13,974 nucleotides of DNA, taken from positions 1-13,974 of the forward strand of contig CALGVF010000293.1 of NCBI GenBank assembly GCA_937920115.1, given 5' to 3'. Below the pieces are notes generated by a model that saw nothing but the letters and a program-made list of their open reading frames with translations, had not been told where the DNA came from and did no database searches. The translations under genes were made by a program, and so were the position numbers. Shown piece after piece: positions 1 to 6,368 of this stretch. Within the stretch, counting starts at the first letter, position 1. Each line of letters opens with the position of its first letter. Origin of the DNA: an uncultured Clostridia bacterium. GTDB lineage: Bacteria > Bacillota > Clostridia > Christensenellales > Borkfalkiaceae.

Positions 1-92
1 TATCGCTTGATTTTTGCGATATCGTCACGGCGTCGCTGGGCGACGGGGACAATCGTCGAGGCGACGATATTTTCGGCGGAGACGGAGATTAA
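1..92 (+). CDS. 3' end of an upstream gene (partial, unidentified)
   Basis: Reading from base 3 gives about 29 codons open from the window edge to a TAA at 90-92. The codons (GAC, GGC, GCG, TCG) match those of the neighbouring genes. The encoded tail is acidic and Asp/Gly-rich, ending in FGGDGD, and cannot be assigned to a family. The stop lies 15 bases before the ATG of the giant secreted protein, so the two are probably cotranscribed. The other two plus frames either contain an early stop or run across the ribosome binding site of the next gene, so this frame is the best choice. With so little visible, it could also be non-coding. Confidence 0.45.
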   Translation, partial: SLDFCDIVTASLGDGDNRRGDDIFGGDGD

Positions 93-107
93 AAAAGGGG
101 TGGCATT

Positions 108-3100
108 ATGATAAAATCAAAGAAAAATTTACTGTGTTTATTTCTTGCTCTCGTCGCGTTGGTTTTTTCGGCGGCATTCGCAGTTTCCGTTTCGCCAAAA
201 GCAAACGCCGCTCCCGAAAATCTTACGCTTGTTTTTTCCAAGTTAGCAGGTTGTCAGGATAACGGTTCTAACAGATATGTCATTGACTTTACGGCGGACC
301 CGTCTGATCTTGGAAACGAGTTTTGGAACAATAACAAAGCGACGCTTGTCGATTCCGACGGCAATATTAAGGAGATTTCGGGCGGCGGGCTCAATTATAT
401 AGGAAGCGGCTCTGAATTGACGCTATATCTTGAATATAATCAATTAGTCGAAGGGGCGACGACTGCGGAAGCAATCGGCGAACACGCTTTCTATCTTCCC
501 GCGGGTACGAAAATCGGCGGGGTTTCGACTTTGCAAAACGACGTTGCTTTAAGGATAAACAAATATGCCGTAAGTAATCTCGAAGTAAAATCGCTCGCTT
601 TAAACGGCGGCGGGTCGCAGGATAATTTCAGCAGATTCCTCGTTCGTTTCAAAGGGGGAGATGCCGAAGGTTACGCTCCGCTCGGCAAAATAAACGTTTT
701 AATCGACGGAACTTTGCAAAAAGTCGATTTCTGCGACTTGGGCGGCGGCGATTTCGGAGCGTTGCTCGACTATTCGGTCTGCGAGAAAGATAAAGACCAT
801 ACTCTTAAATTTTTGCTCGGGGCGGTAACGGGCGGCGATTATTTCTTCAATAACGATTTAACCGTTTACATAGTAGACAACGCGATTACCGAAAAAGAAA
901 AGGGCGTGACGCTCGATAACGCTTCGATAAAAATCGGCGGCGAATATTCGGACGCGTATTATTCTTTCGACGGTACGTGGGACGGCGCGGGTTGGTTTGT
1001 AAACAACGTTGCGACTACGGGCAATATAAACGTTAAATACACAATCGAAAGCGAAACGAGAACGGCGGGCGGCGTTTACGGCGTAACTCGTCTTATAAAC
1101 GCGAACGCCTCGAATAAATGGGCGGTAGCGCAAGGTTTAATCGACTTTACTCAGAACGGCAGTGCGGGAACGTGGCAGGACGTGGCAAATTCAAAAGAAA
1201 TTTTATTGAGTTATAACTCTGCCACGCATAGAAGAACGCTCAACAACGATATAATATGGGGTTATTCTACGACCGAAGTCAGCGGCGTTGCGGGGTCTAA
1301 TACGGAAGGTAACGACGGCGTTACCGACGCTTACGAAAATGCGGACGCTCTCGGAGCAGACAGATTCGGAGTCGCTTGGGGCGACGGAACGTACAGCCTT
1401 AAAGCGAATCTGCAAATTTACGACGACGACAATAACGACCTCGGAGTTCTTTGGTCTACGCCCGAGGCGACCGTAACTAGCCGACTCGTCGGAAAAATCG
1501 GCGGCAAAATATACTTTAAATCGGCGTTTGAAAACGTAGGTTCCGTTTCGGTCGTTACCGAAAGCGGAACGAACGTGGAAACTACGGACGAAGGAAACGG
1601 TCTGTATTCGTTCACGATGCCGAGCGAAGCCGTAACGATTTCGACGACCGAAAAGGAAGAACCGCAGGAAACCGTAATAAACTACGTTTCGGCAACGACT
1701 CAGGATACACCCCCTCGTTACGTTCTGTTCTTCGACGGGGTCGGCAACGGCGCTTACGGCGGTATAGGTCAGGTAACCGTTACGATTAATGGCGAGGAAA
1801 AATCTCTCGATTTTATAAATTGGGGAGATAAAACCGCGTTGTTACTGCCTTTCGACGTCTGTCCGAACGACGACTCGAAAATAAACGAAATAACTATTAA
1901 AAGTTGTACGGTAGGCGATTTCGTAATAAAGAACGGTATAAACCTGTGGATAAGCGGAACAAAAGTCTTAACGAAAGACCCGAGAGTTACTCTCACGCGT
2001 AACGGCGGCGAATATCAGAGTAATGACAGCGTTCAGCGTTACGTCGTATACTTTAACGACGTGACGGGCGGCGATTTTGCTTATATCGGAAGCCTTGCCG
2101 TAACGGTTGACGGAAAGACCGAAAACAACGAAGCCTTTTACGAGTGGGAAGGCAAAAAATCGGCGTTGCTTCTCAACGCGGACGATTATCCGCTCGAAAC
2201 CGAGTTTAAAATTACGATGAAAACGGGTTGGGTCGGCGATTATTATATCGTCAATTCGGTAACGTTCTATATCTACAACGAACAGATAATAGACAAAACG
2301 TCCGTGACGGTAGTCTGCGGCGACGGCGTTTATTCTTCGGATATAGTGTGGAGCGAGGTTGCTCTTTCGGGCGTGTTCTCGGCTAAAAACGTAGAGAAAA
2401 ACGGACTGAAAGTTATAGGTTACAGATACGAAAACGCCTTGTACGAAAGTCTTTCGGCGGTGTACGAAGCGATAGGCGAGACGGCTCCTGCGAGCGTTTC
2501 GGTCGAAGCCGTTACGGTTACGCTCACCAACGTTTACGGGGCGAGCATAAGACTTGCGAGCGACTATCAGGGACTTCGTTTCACAACTTCGATTTCGCAG
2601 AACAGAGCGGAAGAGGTTACGGAATACGGAATGTACGCGACTTCCGAAGCCTACCTTAAAAAACTCGGCGGCGACTTTACGGCAATCGAGGACGGAACGA
2701 ACGGCTACAAAATTTCTTCGACGGACGGAGATTTCAAGAAGTTTACGGACGGCGGCAACGAAACGTTCTCTACGGTAATCACCCTTTCCGCCTCAAACTA
2801 CAATAAAAATTTCGTCGCTTGCGGCTACCTTACGGTAACTTATGCGGACGGAACGAGCAAAACGATACTTGCGGACTACGTTTCCGAATCGAATATGCGT
2901 TCGGCTTACGAAGTCGCGACCAAGGCTCTCGCGAACTCGTCGAAGTACAACGCATGGCAGTTGAGCGTAATTCAGAAATACGCGGACGGCGTTCTCGATA
3001 TAGACGAAGATTACAACCTTATCGGGGCGGCGAGAAGTTATACGATTGAGAAAATCGCCGACGGACAAATCAAAATAACGGGCGAAGACGGTTTCGACGC

Positions 3101-4841
3101 TACGAGCGTCAAGGCGTTTTCGATAAACGGGGTAAGATATTCCGCAACGTTTGAAAACGGAACGGTTACTTTCGATTCGGGACTTCTCACGACGGGAACT
3201 CTCGAAGCGGAGATAAAAGCCGCGGGCAGAGACGGGAGAGAGTTGGAGATAATGTCCTATTACGGACCGTCTCTCGGCATTCACCTCGAAAGCGGAAAAC
3301 TCACGACGGACAGTTACGCGTGTTCGACTGCCGAGGACGTGAAAAAGTATTTCGACGCGGGGTTTAATTACCTCGTCGCCGACGAAGCCGACACGGAAGC
3401 GTACCGCTACGAAGGTATAAATTACGGCGGCGGTTCGGGAACGAAAGACGACGCGAAAAGAATGTTGGACCTCGTCGCTTTGTACTGCGATACTTACGGT
3501 ATAACGGATAAGTTGCAAGCACCCGTCGTGTTGTACGATTCGTTTATTTGGGCTCTTATGGACAAAAACGAATATGCAAACCTCGGGAAAACGGACGACG
3601 AGATAAAAAGTATACTGAAAATTCATTTCGAGACTTACAAAAATTATCTTCCCGAATACCCTGCGGGATATGCTTACAAGACGAACGAAACGCCGCTCAA
3701 CTGTTTCGCGGGCTTCACTCTTCGCGACGAACCTTACGGCGAGGACCTCGAATGTTATAACGCGTGGTATAATTATCTCGCTTACGATATGGGTTTAATC
3801 GACGGCGGTTACGTTCTCGTCGGAGCGGTTATTTCCCCGGGCGTAAACGGACAGTATATGGTAGGACACGCTTCCGACGATTATACGGTCGTGACCGACG
3901 AAACCTACTATAACGACTATCTCGAATATATCGTCGAAAATATGAAAAGCAACTCGCTCGACAACGGCAAACAATACCTTATGAGCGATTGCTATCCTTT
4001 CCTTACGACCCTCAGCAAAAAGGCGTTGACGAGCAAGGTGACTTCGACCTATAAAATGTCGTCGCATTATTTCAGCATGATGGCTATGTACGCGAACGCC
4101 GCGAAAGAAAACGGTTTCAAAGCGGGAGTTTGCATACAGTCTGTAACGCATTACAAGGCAGCCGACTATAAAGCGGTGATGGGCGGTTGGAGTACGAAGT
4201 CCGCCGAATGTAATCTCACGGGCAGAATAGACAAAGACGGAAACCTTACGATGAACGAAAATCATATCCGTTATCAGGCGTATATGGCTCTCGCTTACGG
4301 AATGGAGAGAATAGATTACTTCACCTATTGGCAGCACTACAATCAGACGGCTGCGGAGACCATGAAAGAATCCGCCGTCGTGTGGGAGTACGACGAGGCG
4401 ACGGGAACGTATAAAGGCGTTTACCTTCCCATGTACGATTATATAAAGGCGGCTAACGCGGAAGCGAAAAAACTCGACGAGGTAGTACTTGCATTCGATT
4501 GGCAGGGAACGAGACTCGCGGCGGGACAGACCGCGACTACGGGAGCGTTCGACGACGCAGCGAGTTATTCGGGCGACGATATAGCGAACGGGTTTTCCGC
4601 CGTTTACGATTTGGCTGTCGGTTGTTTCACTCTCGGTTCGGACTACAAGGGATATATGCTCGTAAACGCAGACGACCCGTCGAACGCGAGAAGCAATAAA
4701 GCGGAATTGAATTTCGGAAGCGAATACGGACACGCGATATGTTATATAAACGGAACGCCCGTAGCGAAAACTCTCGACGGAGGAAAACTTACCCTTACGC
4801 TCGGGGCGGGCGACGGAATATTTGTAGTTCCCGTTAAATGA
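108..4841 (+). CDS. Giant secreted multidomain protein with C-terminal glycoside-hydrolase-like barrel
   Basis: 1577 residues, preceded by a GGGGTGG ribosome binding site. Residues 1-35 form a signal peptide (basic start, hydrophobic core, cleavage near ANA-A). No lipobox, LPXTG or C-terminal membrane segment is visible, so it is predicted to be released. Domain order, by reading the protein: two ~100-residue beta-rich repeats (about 38-155 and 158-262); an unrecognised region (267-450); a small module ending in YSFTMPSEAVTIS (455-520), typical of bacterial Ig/InlB-B-like repeats; two more copies of the ~100-residue repeat (524-624, 627-731); a module starting GASIR and GLRFTTSIS (804-972); a beta linker; a barrel domain (about 1050-1470); and a C-terminal beta domain ending GIFVVPVK. 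The barrel shows D1207-E1208-P1209 after a hydrophobic strand, D1294 in DCYP, Q1344 and YFTYW at 1404-1408. The barrel plus tail is paralogous to the lipoprotein at 12401. A hydrolase role is inferred; the substrate is unknown. The CDS is followed by stem-loops and a bidirectional terminator. Confidence 0.9.
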   Translation: MIKSKKNLLCLFLALVALVFSAAFAVSVSPKANAAPENLTLVFSKLAGCQDNGSNRYVIDFTADPSDLGNEFWNNNKATLVDSDGNIKEISGGGLNYIGSGSELTLYLEYNQLVEGATTAEAIGEHAFYLPAGTKIGGVSTLQNDVALRINKYAVSNLEVKSLALNGGGSQDNFSRFLVRFKGGDAEGYAPLGKINVLIDGTLQKVDFCDLGGGDFGALLDYSVCEKDKDHTLKFLLGAVTGGDYFFNNDLTVYIVDNAITEKEKGVTLDNASIKIGGEYSDAYYSFDGTWDGAGWFVNNVATTGNINVKYTIESETRTAGGVYGVTRLINANASNKWAVAQGLIDFTQNGSAGTWQDVANSKEILLSYNSATHRRTLNNDIIWGYSTTEVSGVAGSNTEGNDGVTDAYENADALGADRFGVAWGDGTYSLKANLQIYDDDNNDLGVLWSTPEATVTSRLVGKIGGKIYFKSAFENVGSVSVVTESGTNVETTDEGNGLYSFTMPSEAVTISTTEKEEPQETVINYVSATTQDTPPRYVLFFDGVGNGAYGGIGQVTVTINGEEKSLDFINWGDKTALLLPFDVCPNDDSKINEITIKSCTVGDFVIKNGINLWISGTKVLTKDPRVTLTRNGGEYQSNDSVQRYVVYFNDVTGGDFAYIGSLAVTVDGKTENNEAFYEWEGKKSALLLNADDYPLETEFKITMKTGWVGDYYIVNSVTFYIYNEQIIDKTSVTVVCGDGVYSSDIVWSEVALSGVFSAKNVEKNGLKVIGYRYENALYESLSAVYEAIGETAPASVSVEAVTVTLTNVYGASIRLASDYQGLRFTTSISQNRAEEVTEYGMYATSEAYLKKLGGDFTAIEDGTNGYKISSTDGDFKKFTDGGNETFSTVITLSASNYNKNFVACGYLTVTYADGTSKTILADYVSESNMRSAYEVATKALANSSKYNAWQLSVIQKYADGVLDIDEDYNLIGAARSYTIEKIADGQIKITGEDGFDATSVKAFSINGVRYSATFENGTVTFDSGLLTTGTLEAEIKAAGRDGRELEIMSYYGPSLGIHLESGKLTTDSYACSTAEDVKKYFDAGFNYLVADEADTEAYRYEGINYGGGSGTKDDAKRMLDLVALYCDTYGITDKLQAPVVLYDSFIWALMDKNEYANLGKTDDEIKSILKIHFETYKNYLPEYPAGYAYKTNETPLNCFAGFTLRDEPYGEDLECYNAWYNYLAYDMGLIDGGYVLVGAVISPGVNGQYMVGHASDDYTVVTDETYYNDYLEYIVENMKSNSLDNGKQYLMSDCYPFLTTLSKKALTSKVTSTYKMSSHYFSMMAMYANAAKENGFKAGVCIQSVTHYKAADYKAVMGGWSTKSAECNLTGRIDKDGNLTMNENHIRYQAYMALAYGMERIDYFTYWQHYNQTAAETMKESAVVWEYDEATGTYKGVYLPMYDYIKAANAEAKKLDEVVLAFDWQGTRLAAGQTATTGAFDDAASYSGDDIANGFSAVYDLAVGCFTLGSDYKGYMLVNADDPSNARSNKAELNFGSEYGHAICYINGTPVAKTLDGGKLTLTLGAGDGIFVVPVK

Positions 4842-4859
4842 GACGAACGAAAGAATAAT

Positions 4860-4896
4860 CGCCGAAAGTCGGCGTATAAGTCGATAAATTCGACTT
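4860..4896 (+). other. Two consecutive 3'-UTR stem-loops
   Basis: Stem-loop 1 pairs CGCCGA (4860-4865) with TCGGCG (4869-4874) around a 3-base loop. Stem-loop 2 pairs AAGTCGA (4878-4884) with TCGACTT (4890-4896) around a 5-base loop. Both stems are perfect. They begin 19 bases after the stop codon of the giant protein. Neither is followed by a run of T, so they do not look like ordinary intrinsic terminators. They could protect the mRNA 3' end from exonucleases. The function is inferred. Confidence 0.5.
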
Positions 4897-4903
4897 TATG
4901 TAA

Positions 4904-5012
4904 AAAACAGAGTTTATCAAACGGGACGTCGAGGGTGCCGTCCCCTACGAATTATCGAAAACAAAATTTACCGAAACGGGACTAGCCTTAAAGTTGCCGT
5001 TCTCTATGATTT
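4904..5012 (+). repeat. Imperfect tandem repeat, two ~55-bp units
   Basis: Unit 1 starts at 4904 and unit 2 at 4958. Both begin AAAACA, continue with an A/T-rich TTTA stretch, then AAACGGGAC, and later GTGCCGT or TTGCCGT followed by a pyrimidine-rich TC(C/T)C(C/T)TA(C/T)GA segment. Unit 2 is diverged in its middle. Unit 1 contains the left arm of the larger inverted repeat described separately. No coding potential is seen across this gap. Confidence 0.5.
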
Positions 5013-5158
5013 GTCTAAAAAAAAGACGATATCGGCACACGATTTAAACGTAGGCGTTCAAGACCTGCCAAGCAATATTGCAGGAGTTTCATTGCGTATA
5101 TTCGCAACTCAGGGACTTGTCAAACGTAGCCGTAGGGGACGGCGCCTCGACGTTCCGT
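4921..5158. repeat. ~240-bp intergenic inverted-repeat element
   Basis: The left arm (4921-4949) and right arm (5131-5158) are reverse complements over 28/29 bases, with about three differences including one indel. Each arm is itself partly self-complementary (GGGACG with CGTCCC on the left). The interior holds further short stems: CCTGC (5064-5068) with GCAGG (5080-5084), and GAGTT (5084-5088) with AACTC (5106-5110). The whole could fold as a branched structure in RNA or DNA. TCAA occurs directly outside both ends (4917-4920, 5158-5161), which could be a short target duplication or chance. There is no open reading frame, so it may be a MITE-like or dispersed intergenic repeat (inference). 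Confidence 0.6.
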
Positions 5159-5186
5159 CAAGCGTTAAGACAATATATCGATAACG

Positions 5187-5222
5187 AAAAAACAAGATTC
5201 CTTTGCGGCATCTTGTTTTTTT
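5187..5222. terminator. Bidirectional intrinsic terminator
   Basis: AAAAAACAAGAT (5187-5198) and ATCTTGTTTTTT (5210-5221) form a perfect 12-bp stem around an 11-base loop, with seven T on the plus strand (5216-5222) and six A on the upstream side. It therefore reads as an intrinsic terminator in both directions. It lies between the convergent giant-protein gene (ending 4841) and the AraC-family gene (minus-strand stop at 5248), the expected position for a shared terminator. Confidence 0.85.
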
Positions 5223-5247
5223 ACTTTTATTTTATTTAAAAATTTGA

Positions 5248-6186
5248 TTATATTTTAAAGTCTTTCGGGAGATACTTGGAGTTTAAAAGATGCGCCCATA
5301 CGGCGAATTTGCGGTACGCCGACGGGGTCATTCCCGTGTGCTGTTTGAATATCCTCGTGAAATACGCCACGTTGTCGAATCCGAGCGAGTCGGAAATTTC
5401 TCTTAAAGACATATTGTTTTCTTCGATAAGCCTTACCGCTTCGTCGATTTTGAGTTTCGCAACATAGTTCACGATAGATTCGTTATAGTTCTGCTTGAAA
5501 ACCCTGCAAATATGCGGAACGCTGTAATTTAAGTGGTCGGCGATTTCCCGAAGCGACGGATTTTCCCTGAAATGCTTTTCGAGATAGGACAGAGTGTCCT
5601 GAGCGAGCGGATTGTAGGTCTTTTCGGGTCGGGTTTTTTCCTGTTCGATTTTTTCATGTTCCTGCAAAATGAGCATCATAAGACAGTCGATGTAAGTCCT
5701 TAAAGCCTGTCCGTAGCCGAAGTCCTTTTCCTCGTCTTTGTCGGGGAACATTTTAGGTCTGAATTCCGACTCGTTGCAGTTTTTCGCGTAGGTGTTGATT
5801 ATGTTGGTGAGCAGTTGTTTCCCGAACGAGGAGAGTTTCCCGTCGAACACTTCGTCGGGGTACCCCGTCGCGTCGAAAGAAATCGCCACGCCCGTCGCGT
5901 AGGTTTTATAAGGTTCCATTCCGTGGTAAACCATGGGCGGAACCATAATGTATTCGCCCTCGGAGTACAAGCGTTTTTCGCCGTTTATGGTAATCGTCAT
6001 TTCCCCGTTCGCAACGTAGTAGAACTCGTAAAAGTTGTGCCTTTCGCCGGGGAATTTAAACCTCGGAGCGAAACGATTGTAATAGACGACTATGAGATTG
6101 TCTATCGTGAATACCGTGTCGAGTTTTATCGGTTCGACCGAATGGCTTTCTCTCCCGCCCAAAAATTCATACACATATTTTTTCAT
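5248..6186 (-). CDS. AraC-family transcriptional regulator (cupin sensor plus double HTH)
   Basis: 312 residues from the ATG at 6186. The N-terminal part (about 1-110) is a cupin-like sensor domain: H50 in ERHNFYEF, then a strand pair around NGEMTITING, VPPMVYHGM with H88. The C-terminal part (about 192-295) is a canonical AraC DNA-binding domain, with one helix-turn-helix around SLREIADHLNYS (211-223) and a second around SLREISDSLGFDNVAYF (260-276), then FKQHTGMTPSAYRK. Length and layout match sugar-responsive AraC regulators. It is divergent from the transport operon, so it likely controls that operon and perhaps itself. An in-frame GTG at 6192 is a possible alternative start, but a well-matched promoter with its -10 box at 6193-6198 argues for the ATG. 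No clear ribosome binding site precedes either start. The inducer is unknown. Confidence 0.92.
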   Translation of the reverse strand: MKKYVYEFLGGRESHSVEPIKLDTVFTIDNLIVVYYNRFAPRFKFPGERHNFYEFYYVANGEMTITINGEKRLYSEGEYIMVPPMVYHGMEPYKTYATGVAISFDATGYPDEVFDGKLSSFGKQLLTNIINTYAKNCNESEFRPKMFPDKDEEKDFGYGQALRTYIDCLMMLILQEHEKIEQEKTRPEKTYNPLAQDTLSYLEKHFRENPSLREIADHLNYSVPHICRVFKQNYNESIVNYVAKLKIDEAVRLIEENNMSLREISDSLGFDNVAYFTRIFKQHTGMTPSAYRKFAVWAHLLNSKYLPKDFKI

Positions 6187-6192
6187 AATCAC

Positions 6193-6221
6193 ATTCTACA
6201 AGACAATTCCGAAATTGTCAA
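6193..6221 (-). promoter_or_regulatory. Sigma-70-type promoter of the AraC-family gene
   Basis: On the minus strand, TTGACA (plus 6221-6216) is separated by exactly 17 bases from TAGAAT (plus 6198-6193). This is a full-consensus -35 and a five-of-six -10. The predicted start of transcription, six to eight bases downstream, falls at or within a base or two of the regulator's ATG at 6186. Confidence 0.75.
6202..6219. promoter_or_regulatory. Palindrome in the promoter spacer, candidate operator
   Basis: GACAATT (6202-6208) and AATTGTC (6213-6219) form a perfect 7-bp inverted repeat around four bases. It fills most of the spacer of the minus-strand promoter, covers most of its -35 box, and overlaps the -35 box of a plus-strand promoter. 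A protein bound here could affect both directions. Which protein binds is unknown; AraC proteins more often use direct or asymmetric sites. Confidence 0.5.
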
Positions 6222-6243
6222 TAGTATGATAAGATTGTATAAA
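6215..6243 (+). promoter_or_regulatory. Upstream promoter (P1) of the transport operon
   Basis: TTGTCA (6215-6220) and TATAAA (6238-6243) are separated by 17 bases, each matching consensus at five of six positions. The -35 box overlaps that of the divergent regulator promoter almost exactly, on the opposite strand. It would give a leader of about 120 bases for the gene at 6369. Confidence 0.5.
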
Positions 6244-6261
6244 AAACCTGCTAAAATAAGA

Positions 6262-6291
6262 CTAACACCCTCGTTTACCGTATGATATAAT
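6262..6291 (+). promoter_or_regulatory. Proximal promoter (P2) of the transport operon, extended -10
   Basis: A perfect TATAAT (6286-6291) is preceded by TGA, giving an extended -10 element. The -35 is a weaker CTAACA (6262-6267) with an 18-base spacer, the pattern expected for an activator-dependent promoter. An 8-bp direct repeat GTATGATA occurs at 6224-6231 and 6280-6287, 56 bases apart, and could be regulator half-sites. The leader to the ATG at 6369 would be about 70 bases. Confidence 0.65.
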
Positions 6292-6314
6292 GTAAAATGT
6301 AAAAGAGAAACAAG

Positions 6315-6354
6315 CCGAAACTTTCAATCGGGAAAAGCCCCGAAGAAAAGTCGG
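6315..6354 (+). promoter_or_regulatory. Nested stem-loop in the operon leader
   Basis: The inner stem TCGGG (6328-6332) pairs with CCCGA (6339-6343). An outer imperfect stem pairs CCGA-aa-CTT (6315-6323) with AAGTCGG (6348-6354). It ends three bases before the AAGGAGG ribosome binding site (6358-6364), so it could influence translation, but no known riboswitch class is recognised. Confidence 0.3.
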
Positions 6355-6368
6355 TTCAAGGAGGTTAT

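Noticed and set aside
2793..4733. Long open frames on the minus strand opposite the giant protein (277 and 312 codons)
   Set aside because: They are Arg/Val/Ser-rich shadows caused by the CG-biased codons of the real gene, with no ribosome binding sites, domains or gaps in the sense gene.
5050..5070. tRNA-like T-arm (GTAGG...TTCAA...CCTGC)
   Set aside because: The loop is nine bases rather than seven, and no acceptor, D or anticodon arms could be found around it.
4904..5158. CRISPR array
   Set aside because: Only two or three diverged copies, one of them inverted, with no regular spacers and no cas genes.
6187..6192. GTG at 6192 as the regulator start
   Set aside because: It would lie directly against the -10 box of a near-consensus promoter, upstream of the expected transcription start; the ATG at 6186 is preferred, though not proven.
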